From: Iris pallida | Lineage: Eukaryota; Streptophyta; Magnoliopsida; Asparagales; Iridaceae | Assembly (NCBI GenBank): GCA_029216955.1 | Contig: JANAVB010012097.1 | Coordinates: 156,550-220,549 of the forward strand | Direction: 5' to 3' | Length of the DNA stretch: 64,000 bases | Translations under genes and position numbers: made by a program | The notes under the pieces: model-generated | What the model was told of the DNA's origin: nothing | Seen by the model: only the letters and a program-made list of their open reading frames with translations | The model's database searches: none | Part shown: positions 44,365 through 56,874 of the stretch, one piece after another | Layout: each line of letters begins with the position of its first letter | How positions within the stretch are numbered: the stretch's first letter is position 1

Positions 44365-45499
44365 GAGTACTTTCCATTCTACCCTTCATTTGCATTGCTT
44401 GTTGTACCTGTGATATGATTGTGGTGTTTGCCCCGCGCGGGGGACTTGTCATCCGTGGCATACCTTGGTTTTAGGTATGGATAACAAGTTTGGTTAGGAT
44501 GCCTGGAACAGCCATGGCAAAGTGGTCATGGGTGCTCTCGGTAGGAAAAAGAATGTCGTAGAGCAGCTGGGCTCCCGGGGCATGATGAGATGGTGGGCTT
44601 GTGCTAAGAAACTTAGCAGGGTATTTTGTGGGCCTATTATCCTTGGCGTACCCTGGCTTAGGATACGATAATAGGATGAAAGGGAACCAACATATTTGCT
44701 CAGAGGTAATGAGGATATGGCAAGTATGAAGGTTTTACTGTGGAATCTTCCTACTCAGAGGTAATGAGGACATGGCAGGAGTGAATTCAACGGAGGCTAT
44801 TTGTGGTCAATAGAGGACATTTGTGGACCTATTATCCTTGTCGTACTCTGGTTGTGGGTACAGATAACAGGTTGAAAGAGAATCGACATACTTGCTCAGA
44901 GGTAATGAGGACATGGCAAGTATAAAGGTTTCTTCTACGGAGCCTTCCCACTCAGAGGTAATGAGGACATGGTAGGAGTGGGCTCAATGAAGAGGGGGTA
45001 CATAGAACGACTCAGAGGTAATGAGGACAGGAAGTTCTATACAGGAGGGTGATTTGTTTTTGGCGGAAGTGAAACGACTCAGAGGTAATGAGGACATGGC
45101 CGTTTTAGAAATTTGTGGATCGCTTACCCTTTTTGTGCACTGGTAGTACAGGTATTGGATCATGAGGGAGGATCTCTTCTAGGAAGAAAGTTTAGAGGTA
45201 TGATCATACATGACTTACTATCTGAAAGAGTGATCGGGGTGTGATTTTAGAGGCACCAGCGGGTACATGACTCGATGTGAAACTGTGAGTTCAGTGGCAC
45301 CAGCGGGCACATGACTCGATAATCTGGGATGTTGTGGGTGTGAGTTCAGCGGCACGAGAGGGTACATGACTCGAGAATCTGGAGGATGTGAGTGTGATTC
45401 AGCGGTACCAGCAGGTATATGACTCGAAAATCTGGAAAAATTGTGAGGGTGAGTTCAGCGGTACCAGCGGGCACATGACTCAATAATCTGGAGAATGTC
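44365..45499 (-). repeat. C non-coding strip between antisense gene and integrase
   Basis: It holds hairpins 44445..44488, 44633..44675 and 44828..44871 (stems CTTGTCATCC, CCTATTATC and relatives), about seven copies of CTCAGAGGTAATGAGGACAT (44697..45100), and four or five copies of a 50 to 70 base unit with CAGCGG(C/T)ACCAGCGGGCACA (45245..45490). No coding frame. Confidence 0.75.
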
Positions 45500-46900
45500 G
45501 TTTACATAATATTTCTTAGGAATTTGCCGTTGACGGGCAACATGAGCAAATCCCATTCTGTTTTGCGAGGCGGTAAGCACCGTTGGAGAATACAGCCTCG
45601 ATGATGAATGGGCCTTCCCATTTTGGCTGGAACTTGCCGGTAGTCTTGTGAGTCATGACCATCGGTCTTCGAACTGCCAGAACGAGATCGCCCACCTGGA
45701 ATGTTCTGATTTTAACCTTCTTGTTGAAGGCTCCAGAGATGCGGGCTTGGTATAGTTCGATCCTTTGCTGAGCTAGGAGGCACTTTTCATCTAAGGCCTC
45801 CAACTCTTGTAGTCGGCGTCGTAGTTATCATCCGTAGTCAATTGATAAGTGAGGGCGACGCGGAGTGAGGGTATTTGAGTCTCTAATGGGAGAACTGCCT
45901 CACTCCCGTACACCAGGGAGAATGGTGTGTTCTCGGTAGCTGTTCGGACTGTAGTTCGGTATGCCCATAAACATTACCGAGCTTCTCGTTCCCGTATTTG
46001 TTGGATGATACGAACTTCTTGAGTAACTTGATGATGGTTTTGTTGAATGCCTCCAATCCGTTTGCTGCCGGGTTGTACGGTGTCGAAGCAATATTCTGGA
46101 TGCGATGCTTGTCGCAGAATCGATAGAAGGCGTGGCTTGCAAACTGCGGACCATTATCGTGGATGATCCTCCGGGGCAGTCCAAAGCGATAGATGACGTG
46201 ATGCTTGAGGAAGCTGATCACGTTCGAAGTTTTAACTTTTGCAAGTGGAACAACTTCTGCCCATTTGGAGAAGTAATCCGTGATCGCAAGTATGAAGCGA
46301 TGTCCACGGGAGGAGGTAGAGTAATTGGACCGATGATATCCATTCCCCATGCTTCGAAGGGCCAGGATGCCACTGTCGATGTAGAAATTGGATGGCTGGT
46401 GAATGAAGTCCGCGTGGACTTGGCAGGCTTTGCACCTTCTTGTATAGTCTATCGCATCCGCTACCATCGTGGGCCAGTAGTAGCCCATCCGGCGGAGACG
46501 ATCTTGTAATTTAGGGCCAGGCTGATGGGCCCCGCAGACACCGTCGTGAGCTTCTCGCACGGCTTCCTCTGCATTTGACAGACACCGAAGCAATAATCCA
46601 TCGTAGGATCGGCGATAGCATTTTCGTCTCTGTATCGTAAAAGAATCTGAGGGAACGCCGCCTAATGGAGGTGGCCTCCTTTGGGTTCGGGCAGGATGTC
46701 GTAGACGACGAAGTCTATGAATAGTTGTCTCAGTCTGGGGCATCATCAATCGTCTGAGCGAATAACTTGCCACGAATTGAACGTTGTTCTTGGGGCAGAC
46801 TAGTTCGTAGCCTATCACCTCTACCGATTGAGGTATGATTCGGCACTGCTAGGGAAGCGGCCAGGCCTGCTAAGGCATCGGCTTCGATATTTCGAGTCTG
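45500..46900 (-). pseudogene. C integrase and C-terminal domain
   Basis: Collinear with B 21672..23118. The zinc finger is better kept, with CKACQVH. The DDE core has Asp in the block before IGP-like text, Asp in IIHDNGPQFASH and Glu in NGLEAFNK, where one Ala codon is missing before Glu. The C-terminal frame 45516..45803 has FQVGDLVLAVRRPMV and a better FQPKWEGPF than B. A one-base loss near 45500 changes the KYYV end. Confidence 0.83.
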
Positions 46901-46959
46901 GAGACGTGCTCGATGAAGAACCCTCGAACGATGAGATGATGTCGATTGCTATTTGGTGG

Positions 46960-47290
46960 TAGGGATCATGTCTTCATGGCGAACTTCGTATGAGCCCGGA
47001 TCTGATTGACGATTAACTGAGAATCGCCGTATGCTTCAAGATATTCTACCCCCAGCTCTCTTGTAAGTTGGAGGCCAATGACCAGAGCGTTGTACTCGGC
47101 CACATTGTTAGAGCAGGGTTCGTGAGGGAGTAAGCGCGGTTGATCACCAATCCGGAAGGGGACACTAGCACCACCCCGACTCGACGATGATATTGCCCTT
47201 GGGTCCCGTTCTTGAAGTACCGTCGAAGAACATTCGCCATATATCGTCGTGAGAGGTTGCATGTGAGTCGGCGACCTCATTCGGGATCAC
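46960..47290 (-). pseudogene. C archaeal-type RNase H
   Basis: Includes IWRMFFDGTSRTGPKGN, LVSPSGLVINRAYSL, NNVAEYNALVIGLQ and YLEAYGDSQLIVNQI, with the catalytic Asp, Glu and Asp present. Frames are shifted between blocks. Confidence 0.82.
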
Positions 47291-47299
47291 TTCATATTC

Positions 47300-47908
47300 T
47301 GGATGACTCGAACCCGGGTGGGCTGCCAAAAAGTCCGCCAGGGCTTGACCTTTGACAGCCTTTTGCGGACGAAGATCATATGATAAGGAGACAACAATAT
47401 TGCCCATGTAGCGAGGCGAGAGCTGAGTGCCCTGGTTTAGTCATGAGGACCCTGAGGGGTTGACTCGTGAGATATATATATTGTTTGTCCAGTGACATAG
47501 TGCCGTGTCTTCTGAATAGCGAATACCAGGGAAGGCATTCCTTCTCCACAGCGGTGTATCGGTGCTCTGGCCCAATCATCATTCGACTGAGGTAATATAT
47601 GGCTTGCTCATGGCTGCATCGTTGTTTTGTGCCAGCAGAGCCCCGAAGGAATGTTCCATTGCTCGTACGTAGAGCAGGAATGGTTTTCCAGCAACCGGGG
47701 CCACCAGGACTGGAGGGTTCGACAAATATTCTTTGATGCTGTCGAAGGCCCATTGACATTCTTCATCCATACGAATGAGACCTTTCTTCATGAGGTGGGT
47801 GAATGGTCGGTATCGCCCGGAGAGGTTAGAAATGAACCTCCTGATGTAAGCTAGCCTCCTTTGAAGGCCTCTGAGTTCGTGGTGATTTTTCGGGGGACTC
47901 ATCTCCAT
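47300..47908 (-). pseudogene. C gypsy-type RNase H, catalytically degenerate
   Basis: The tether HELRGLQRRLAYIRRFI leads to FLLYVRAMEHSFGALLAQ, where Arg replaces the first catalytic Asp, as in B. The loss is therefore ancestral to both elements and not decay of one copy. Confidence 0.8.
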
Positions 47909-47930
47909 AATTGCCTTGTCTTCTCGGGGT

Positions 47931-48804
47931 CTACATGGATACCCTGGGCGGTGATGATGAAACCCAAGAACTTCCGCTGGACACGCCCAGGAAGGACTTC
48001 GTAGGGTTCATCTTCAAATTGTGTGCTCGTATCAGGTCGAATATCGTCCTTAGATCTTGCAGATGGTCTCCCTTACGACGACTCTTGACGGCGATGTCAT
48101 CAACATAGCACTCCACCGTCTTGCGTAAGTGGTCTCTGAAGATGATGCTCATGGCTCTTTGATATGTAGCTGGCATTCTTCAAACCGAAAGGCATGACTG
48201 TGTAGCAGTATGTGCCGATTGGTGTTCGGAATGATGTGTGCTTTTCGTCGTCAGAGAAATCTTGATTTGGTTGTACCCCGAGAATCCATCCAAAATGACA
48301 TACGTTCAAAGCCGCAGGTGTTGTCAATCATGATGTCTGTGATAGGAGGAGGAGGAATTCGTCTTTGGGCATGCCTCGTTCAGATTGCAGAAGTCGATAC
48401 AGATTCGAATCTTCCCATTCTTCTTGAGGACAAGCTCTATATTGGTGACCCAGTCAGGATGTTGCTCTTCACGAATGAAGCCGCTGGCTATTAGTTTGTT
48501 GACTTCGGCTTCGATCGTGTCCATGATGGCTGGACGGAAGCGTGCTGTTGTTGCTTGACTGGCTTTACATCCGGCAGATGTTGAGTTTATGAAGAGCAAT
48601 ATCGGGATTTAACCCCGACATGTCTTTATCGCTCCAAGCGAACACATCGATATATTCTTTGACAAGTTTCAGCAGCGATTCTCGCTCTTCGTCTGTTAGA
48701 CTTTTACTGACGAAGATTGGTTTTGGAGAAGATTCACTGCCGAGATCTACTTGTATGACCTCATCTTCAGTGGGAGGTTCTCTCTGTTCGAACCGCTTTT
48801 CCAT
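47931..48804 (-). pseudogene. C reverse transcriptase
   Basis: Blocks SSPKPIFVSKSLTDEER, NKLIASGFIREEQHPDWV, LVLKKNGKIRICIDF and VECYVDDIAVKSR occur in order but in three frames. The YVDD catalytic pair is kept. Small indels near 48180, 48330 and 48590 break it. Confidence 0.86.
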
Positions 48805-48822
48805 TGTGCATCCAGCTGCTGC

Positions 48823-49900
48823 CTACGGCTCTAGCTCGAGGATCTCAGGGATGTCTTCATCTTCTTCATAAGCGTCAGCGAATGCCATGTTGACTGACAG
48901 GACTTGTCTGAATACATCTCCGATGCTGGTATCTGAGTCAGAAGTTGGTGACCTGGTCGAATGTGAATGCCAGTCACATTCTTCATCTGAACTCTCAGGG
49001 GTCATCGTGGGTGTTACATACCCTAATCCATATCGAGTCTTGCTATACTAGTCCCGTGGTTTGTCTGCCGGGACCGGTGGCTTCAAAGGTAATCGTCGTC
49101 CAGTACCGTAGTTCAACTGGCGTCGTCTCCAGATCGTACCCCTGTTTTTGCATGAGATATTTAGATTGGGGGCTATAAAGATACAGAGGCAGTCTTCCGG
49201 CATCTGATCCAAGGTCGACTTCTTCTACGGTGAAGGGATGCGGATCGTCCTTTCGGCCGAAGATGATCGGATGGTCCCCTCCTTCGATTATGCGGTAAGC
49301 ATCTTTGCTGGAGTAAGCTGGATTGCTGTGTGCACATTTGTCACCTGTGTGTGTAGGTGAGTGCCTATACCGTGTTCCATAGCATGCATTGTACAGAGCT
49401 TATTAAGCTGAGGTAGTTCAAAGATAGCCCTTTATGATGAAGTAAGGTATCTTTTCTAGGGGATTACATCATCTGCGGAGGGAACATCAGTGTGGACAGC
49501 CACATACTTAGCTAACTCCGGTTCTCTTCGGCTACCCCTGTCTAAACGAAGAATGAAAGGACGACCTGGGCAGCTTGATTGTTAGCGGTTTGGCTGGTGG
49601 AGCAGAACGTGGAGTTGTTGGCAAACTAGCGACCCCCAGCTTTGTGCTCGATGCTGGAGGGAGTGGTTGGTTCGCTAGAAGTTCCAGGCCTTGCATCGGG
49701 GTGACGACCCTTCTTGGGAAGGCGTATCGTCATTGGCTTGTCGGAGGGATTGAGGTTCTCCGTTTGAGACTGGCCGACTCTCGGCAGCCTGATTGTCAGT
49801 AGCTCCGTTGTGGGTCTTGGCACTTGGCCAGACCTTGGCAGCCGAATTATCATCTGCTCTTCTTGTGCCGAGAAGCTGATTGCGTCCTTACGCAGAGTGG
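48823..49900 (-). pseudogene. C linker between protease and RT
   Basis: RLPR-type motifs recur in 49626..49853 (IIRLPRSGQ, TIRLPRVGQ, TIRLPKKGR). An acidic Ser-rich tail with SSDEECDWHSHS precedes RT, as in B. No known domain. Confidence 0.62.
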
Positions 49901-50059
49901 CGGTAAGGGGTGCAGACTTGCCAGGTTTGCGAGCTTGGAGGTGGATCGTCAGAGGTTCTTCTGATCCTGTGGCTGTCTCGGTACGAGCTTGGCATCTTCT
50001 TCACTAAGGTGCCTCTTTGACTTTTGTATAGGCAGGAGTCTGAGTAGTAGGATTCGACC

Positions 50060-51010
50060 CCTTTGAAGGGATCGATATCAGCAAACTCCGTTCTTACGAA
50101 GCCGTATTTGTCGACATATTTGAAGCATTGGTACAGCGTGGAAGGCACGATCATATAATCGTGTATCCAAGGGCGCCCAAGAGGATATTGTAAGAAGTGT
50201 CTGCATCTATAACGTAGCAGGTGACTTCTAATTGGAGATCGCCAATCTGACACTTTAGACGAATCTTTCCAATTGGGTAGCTCCTGCCCGAATTGAAACT
50301 GCTGATGTCGGTGTTTGTAGGCGTCAGGCGATGCATTGGGATGCGGAGGTGATGTAGCAGACCCTTCGGGATAATGCTTATGGAAGAGCCAGGATCAATG
50401 TGCATCTGATCCACCTTTACGTCGCCAATGTACCCAGTATAGTATAGTGGGTGATCGTGTAGATTAGTTTTGATGAGCATGTCCTGCGGAGTGAAGACGA
50501 TGTTGGGCATTGCTCCCGTACAGGTGCTGTCTTGGAGATCTGCAGGCGGGTTCTCTCTGTGAGGTTGACCTGAGCGAGGTGCGCGTCGGCGTTTTGGAGT
50601 GCATCGCTCAAAGCCGCCCGAACATCCTTGGAGAGTCTCAGAAGCTCGTATAATGACAACTTGGCCGGTGTGTTGGCCAGTTGCGCTAAGATGTCAAGTT
50701 GTAGGGCTTCTCCAGCCCTTGTGATGCCTTTTTTCAGAGGGATTTGTCAAAGCGAGCCTCCCTCGGCCTAGGCTTGTCGGTCGTCGGAGGCTTAGCCGGT
50801 CCCGGAGCGTGTTGTGGTGTGCTGATGATCTTCAGTTGGGTTGTCAACAACAGGTTGGGATTGTGCCCCAGACCGGGTGACGACGGCCGTAGCTTGTTCG
50901 ATGTCCGCCGAGATCTTGCGACAGGACCTGACTTTTCCATCTCTTCTTGCAAATGGCAGGATGTGGCCGAGTTACTTCCGGTACCAAGTCTGGATGGATC
51001 CATATGACCT
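50060..51010 (-). pseudogene. C protease region
   Basis: The frame 50151..50510 gives the best view of this protease: PLYYTGYIGDVKVDQ, the active site MHIDPGSSISII, then VTCYVIDADTSYNILLG. D has DPGFS at the same site, so the DPG form is a feature of this group. Upstream MSLYELLRLSKDV matches B. Confidence 0.75.
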
Positions 51011-51081
51011 CCCCTCATGATGTAGTGAGGGGCACTAGACCAGCCGTATGATCTCGGGAGGTGGAAGATTAGCAATCTCCA

Positions 51082-52691
51082 TTATCGCCAGAGGAATGGG
51101 GACCAAATCGTCTTGAGTTTCTGTCGAGGGAAGCTGCCGAATTGTACTGACACCATATTGGCTGCTACTGTCACCTCTTCGAAATGATGGCCAGAGCGTT
51201 CGAATCGATGAGATTTTGGATGTACCGTTTTAGCTGGTAGCAGTCGTGTGTGGCGTGGTGGACGTAACGATGGTAATGGCAGTACTTCGGGTTCTCTATG
51301 TCTGCCTGCCGCGGTTTCCGTCTTGGTGGAGGAAGCTGAATTCTGTCTCCTTGTATGAGCATGTCCAAGATGGGCTTGACGTGACCATCTTCGAAGGTGT
51401 AAGTAATTTGGGGCCATTGTTTGTCTGCTGCTTTGGCTCAGGTTTTGTACGGTGTCGGCCACCATAGCCTGCTGTTTCGATTGTTGGAGGGCTACCCCCA
51501 TTGTCGTTGTTAGGACGCTTGCCCTTGTTCTCTCCATCCGAGATGTGCAGTCCCAATTGGCGAGCCTTCTTCAACCGTTCTTCGGCACTGTGGTACTGAT
51601 GATGAACGTCTTCCAGTCCTTGAACTGACTTTCGCCCATCCACAGACTGATTGTTGGGAGCAATCTCTTTTGGCAAATTTCGATCAAGGAGGAATCCAGA
51701 TTTCCAGATGGTAGCTTCATTGCGGTTTGGCGAAACCGCTCGATATAGTTTTTGTTAGCTCTTTCTCCCCTTGGACGATGTCATGAGGGTGGACATTGTG
51801 ATGTCTGTCCTACTTCGTAGAACCTCTCCAAGAACATGCGCTTGAAGCCGCGAAGGAGTGGATGCAGTTGTCTGGCAGGTTGCGGTACCAGTCGAAGGCG
51901 ACCCCTTCCAATGCCCCGATGAATAATCGTGTGAGAATAGCATCGTCATGGGGCAGATGGTCGGTGGTGACCTCAAAGTAAGTGATGTACCGACTTGCTG
52001 AGGTCTTGCCGTCATAAGGATTGATATTGAACGGCTTATATCTTGGTGGGAATGGCACATCCCTCCAGGCAGCAGGGTATGGTTACTGTATTCTGAGGTC
52101 TTGAGAGTTTTCTCGAGCGTGAAACATGGCTCGGAGCTCATGGACCTCTCTTCTTGCTTCGCGGGCCTCGTCCACGGCGGTGGGGACCGTTGCTTCAGGA
52201 GGATTGTTGCCCGGGTTCGGTGCTGCTGAATTTGAGTCCGCATTGACCGCGGGACCTGTGATTATTTGGCCAGGCGTCCCTCCTTGCAGAGTTGGAAGGG
52301 CCACTTTGATTTCGTCCACAGACTTGACCAAGGCATGCAGTATGGCCTCTAGAGTGTCGATGCGTTGGCGATCACTGGAACCACCTTGGTTGCAGTCGTC
52401 ATGAACACTGTCTTTACATGAGAGAGATAGAAGGAACAGTGGAGGACGAGCCCTCCGAATCGTACCCCTGTAGTGAGAAGTCATCGGGATATGTGGGAAT
52501 GTTCTCCTCTGGTTCGGACTCAGAAGGAATAGTACCCCCAGTTTTCGAGTTGCCTCGTCTTGGGAATTGCGGATGTCCTCGGGGATGTCGGGGTTTGCTG
52601 CATCTGATGGGAGAGTTGTTTCCCCCGGCTCATCTTCATGGAAGATCGGATTATCGTGGAGGTTTCGGAACGCTATCCCCAACCCCAGCAA
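51082..52691 (-). pseudogene. C gag with CHHC knuckle
   Basis: The helical N-part DRQRIDTLEAILHALVKS, the capsid core PFPPRYKPFNINPYDGK and LFIGALEGVAFDWYRNL, and the knuckle CHYHRYVHHATHDC with spacing C-x2-H-x4-H-x4-C. Several frames are used because of indels. Confidence 0.8.
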
Positions 52692-53434
52692 CCCCCAGTG
52701 ATGAGGACGAGTCTCCCACTGTAGCAGATTTTTCTTGGAACGGGACCTTGGAAAACTCTGGTGGCAGGCACCCGCTTAGACGACAATCTTTTATTCATAG
52801 TGGTTGATATCTTTGGGCTAGGGGCGCTGGTCTTCTTTTCCTTCCCATCGGCGGGGACTTTCTGAGCAGAGTTGCAGGAGACGATGGAAGTGCCTCGTCT
52901 TCTGAAGATGGCTGTTGCAGTCTTTGAAATACAGACTGCCGGTCTTCTTGTACCGTCGCGCTGTTGCAGCAGCAGTTGACGATGATTTGGGTACAGTAAC
53001 GTCCGTGGGAGGACTCTTTGCACCCCGATGCATCTTTTCTTTCCTTGCGTTTGTGGAGGATGGCCTCACGCAAGTCAGATGGGTCTGGACCGACCATATT
53101 TGCTTCGGGGATTTTGGGAGACTTTGCGAACCTCTCTGTCCGTATGCCGCCGAGGGCTGGACTCGAGTGGTTCTGTACAACTTTCCATCCGAGGCCTGCG
53201 TAACAGTATGCGGAACGCTCGGATGGTCAGAAGTTAGATCAGCAGACCGAACTCGCCAGGCTCGTGCTGCTTTAGACTTCTTCGCTCTAGTGCGTGAGGG
53301 CACGTAGTAGGAAGAGTCTAAGTGATACTGGAGGGAGTCAGACATATCTTCTTGGGAGCACAAGAGATCAGGACCATAAGACAGGCGGTCGAAGACAGAG
53401 ACGCGCGGGGTAGGCGTCATGCTGCCCTCACAAT

Positions 53435-53575
53435 CTTCATGCGGCTGGCAGACGTAGCCGCATAGGCTTTCTTCACGCGGCTGGGAGACTCAGCCGCATG
53501 AGTATTCTTCATGCGGCTGGATGATCTAGCCGTATAGACTTTCTTCATGCGGCTGGTAGATCCACCCGCATGAGC
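53435..53575 (-). repeat. Palindromic ATGCGGCT/AGCCGCAT repeat in C ORF1
   Basis: About four units of roughly 45 bases, each containing ATGCGGCT and then AGCCGCAT, so a unit can fold back on itself. It occupies the place of the 36-base array in B. Confidence 0.75.
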
Positions 53576-53979
53576 CTACTGTATGTAATTGGCAGATTTG
53601 GCCGCAGGAGTGCTCGGCTTCTTCTTGGGCGCATAGAGTCGCTCTTTGCCCTGCAAGTCCAGCATCGTAATGTTTTCCTCTGCGGACTTGGGGACAGCAG
53701 AGTTCTACGGCTCGAAGTGGAGCCGTATGAGAGTCGCCTTCGCCGTCTTGGGTAACAGAGAGTACCCCGTCCAGAGCTTGTGGGGAAGCAAATGATTTTG
53801 GCCTCCACTCACAGCGAGCTTTCTTTGTGCAGATTTGCTTCTGGATCGGGCCGACACTTCCTTCAGAGAGCATCTCTTCAAACGCCTGTTGGTCGAAACG
53901 GACGACCATCTTCTGTTGCGTGGAGCCAAGCTTGGCTGCATCCGACTGTGTCACCAACTCCTCAGCCGTGGAGAAGTTT

Positions 53980-53998
53980 GTCCCCAGCAGAGTCGTCA
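53980..53998 (-). other. C primer-binding site
   Basis: The minus strand reads TGACGACTCTGCTGGGGAC, one change from B, three bases inside the LTR edge at 54002. Confidence 0.72.
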
Positions 53999-54001
53999 TC
54001 G

Positions 54002-55045
54002 TGTTTGCCATAAATATAAAAGAGCAGAACAATTATCGGAGGACTGGACTTTTACTTCACGTTACAAACTCGCTTGTACAAAGAAAGCCTAGGGACGAAA
54101 GCCTAGGTACAGCAGTCTAAGTACAATTTTTTATTTTAGATTCTGGGGGGTGACGATAGAGGCTCGGGAAAGCGACGGCCGCTCTGCCTTACTCCTTGGA
54201 CGATCGGTATGCAGCCTTGGCTCCAGAAGATTGCTTGGCGTCGAAGAAATGCTCTTTGCTCTCTCTGCTTTCTCTCCAAGTATTCTGGGGCTCTCTTTGA
54301 TCTCAAAAAGTCCTCTCTGTATGTATGTGTGCGTGTGTCTCCTGCAAGGGAATGGCACCCTGCTATTTATAAGAATGGAGGGACCTCATTAGGGTTCACA
54401 ATGATTGCCCCTTAAAGTGGCGGCGGCCTGTTGATCGATAATCTGGGCCATTAATCTTGAGTGTGATAAATCTGGGCCATCTAGTGTAGATTGTACCAAA
54501 TCCTATCAGTAATTAATGCTGATTGGAATAAATCTTCGAAGTGATGATTTGCTGATGTCTGCAAATCTGAATGTATAAATTTAATTCATTCTCCTGCCAC
54601 GTGTCCCAGATTATTGGGATTTGACCCAATCTTTGATTGCAGTAAATCTGGGAAATTGATTGGCTTTATGACACGTGTCCTGAGAGCCGCTGAGGAGGAT
54701 TGAGCCGTATAAGGGTTGAGCCGCATAAGGATGGAGCCGCATTAGACTGGCCACGTGTCGGGTCTGCTTGGGGAGTGGCCCCCCGAACCTTCGAACTATA
54801 TGATAATTTGAGCCACATAATGGGTAATGAGCCGCATGGAGATGATCCTTGCGAGCCGCATGAGGGGCCTCTGCTTGAGCCGCATGAGACTGTTTCTGTC
54901 TGAGCTGCATAAGGCAGCTTCATCCTGAACCGCATGGAGAGTCTTCGCTCGAGCAGCATATGACTGTCCACGTGTCAGGGCCACGTGGCATTTTCTGGAT
55001 CTCGGGGATTGTGTCAGAGATCTCCTTCACTTTCCTAGGGGTCCG
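54002..55045 (-). repeat. C 5' LTR, part 1
   Basis: Matches 37946..38998 closely, with a TATA complement at 54364..54371 and a G-box at 54981..54988. It is cut by F after GGGGTCCG. Confidence 0.9.
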
Positions 55046-55795
55046 TGTCACGACCCGAACCCTAGAGTTAGGGCACGAGAACGTAACAACGCCCAGCCTA
55101 CGCCGCAGTATCGGCGATAGAACGCTGTCCTAGGTCTCAATGCATCTAACAGTATAAGACTAAACAGTTATACTCCCCGAATGGGGGTGACATAGCAGAT
55201 ACAGACTCAATCACATCTAAGGTAGAGCATGATAAGGATAAATAAAACATGAAATCCAAAAGAGATACAGGAGATAGAAGTCTAAGTGTCTAAGATACAT
55301 AAACCCAGAAATATATCTCAAAACTCAAATACAGATACAGTAATCCACAAAGTAAATACAACTCCATACAAAATGAAATAACTACCTAAACAACCTCTAC
55401 TGTGTCTCCTCTAGGCTAGCAGGCAATCCCAGGCCATCTGTAAAATTTATCAACAGGTCCAGTTAGGACAGGAGCGAGCACAATACATCTCAACAGTTCA
55501 TAGCAGGTTAGAAAATATAATAATGCAGTAAAGTAAGATACAAGTACTGAAAGAAATGCAGTATGTAAACAGAGAGAGAGTTGTAATAGAAATATCTACT
55601 ATAAATAGAGAACTAACATGTGACTAGTGAGTCAGAGTACAATATAGACATGTAAATGGCATAGGAGATTCTGATAAGACACTATGGAAGAGATTCTGAT
55701 AAGATACTACTTGGGTATTATTCACATGTCTACTTCTACCCCCGTACCCCCAATCAGTACACAAGGATCCAAACAGGTTATGTTATGATACTATG

Positions 55796-55910
55796 TACAC
55801 CCCGAAGGGTGATAAGCCTCCGAAAGGTGATAAGCCCCCGAAGGATGGTAGCCTCCGAAAGGTGATAAGCCTCCGAAAGGTGATAGCCCCCGAAAGGTGG
55901 TACATAGTAG
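55796..55910. repeat. 19-bp tandem repeat in F
   Basis: About six units of AAGCCTCCGAAAGGTGAT and close variants. Confidence 0.88.
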
Positions 55911-56324
55911 TCCCAAAAATGGAGATTCTAGGAGACTCTGTGATCATAAGAGTATGTCACAAGTGATCGAAGAACCTGTGAAGCATAGTGATACGACATG
56001 TAAGTGAAACGCACAGAACATGTAGTACCCGATGCTCCCTAACGATAACATCTCAAGTGGGGATCCGTATAGTACCAATCCATGTGACCAACGTGACAGT
56101 ACAAGTAAAGTAATTTAATGCAGGAAATAATTCTAAGCAGGATATGAAATGATCAGAGAATGTACTCGCCTGATAACCTGAACAGCTGATAAGTATGGGG
56201 GGTCCAACTGAAGCCACAGAGTCCTATTTAAAGCAACACAGGTTACAAGGTGTTCAAGTTGTAATAAATGAATCTCTATAATCAATCTATTATCCTAGGT
56301 TCTTTTAAGTCAAAACAACTCTAG

Positions 56325-56430
56325 GTCGACTCCGGTCAATAATCTAGTCAAACTAGGTCAAGTGTTGACTTACAGTTGACTTTGGGTCAACTGGTCAACT
56401 CTGGTCAAACAGGGTCAATTCTAGTCTAAT
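56325..56430. promoter_or_regulatory. W-box-like cluster in F
   Basis: About nine TTGACC/TTGACT hexamers on either strand (seen as GGTCAA, AGTCAA and TTGACT) within about 105 bases. TTGACY is the WRKY-binding W-box core. The density is visible; binding is inferred. Confidence 0.5.
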
Positions 56431-56874
56431 ATAAAGTGTACTTCGTTATTCGTACGTCGAAACTTATGACACGTAAATCGAGATAAGAAGATTATCGTAA
56501 AGTTGATAATCTTATTATAGTGATCCACGTGTCCAACTTGTCAATTTCAGCGATGTGAGATCACTGGAATTGACTGATCTCAGTTTCGTTGTACTAATTC
56601 CGAAATACGAACATTATAAGAATTAATTATTATTTAATTATAAAAAGGCTAAACTCAGAGAAACTATCAACAAATATTATCGGACGATGAAATAAATATC
56701 GCCAACGTGTCCAGAATGGTCAAATTAGCTAGGATAGCCTACCAAACGGTCCAATTTGGACACAAGGGCAAAAAGGTAATTTCGGGTCAAAACGGTGTCC
56801 GTGTCGGAGCCATTTTGCACCAAAAAACGTACAAGAAAATAAATCTATAAAATATAACAAATTATATGTCCACG

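Larger units (their letters stand above)
52692..54011 (-). pseudogene. C ORF1 / N-terminal extension of gag
   Basis: It starts at the ATG complement at 54009..54011, again within the last ten bases of the LTR, reading MANTMTTLLGTNFSTAEE through the primer-binding site. SVFDRLSYGPD follows in another frame (52818..53420). It is collinear with B 14440..15914. No known function. Confidence 0.65.
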
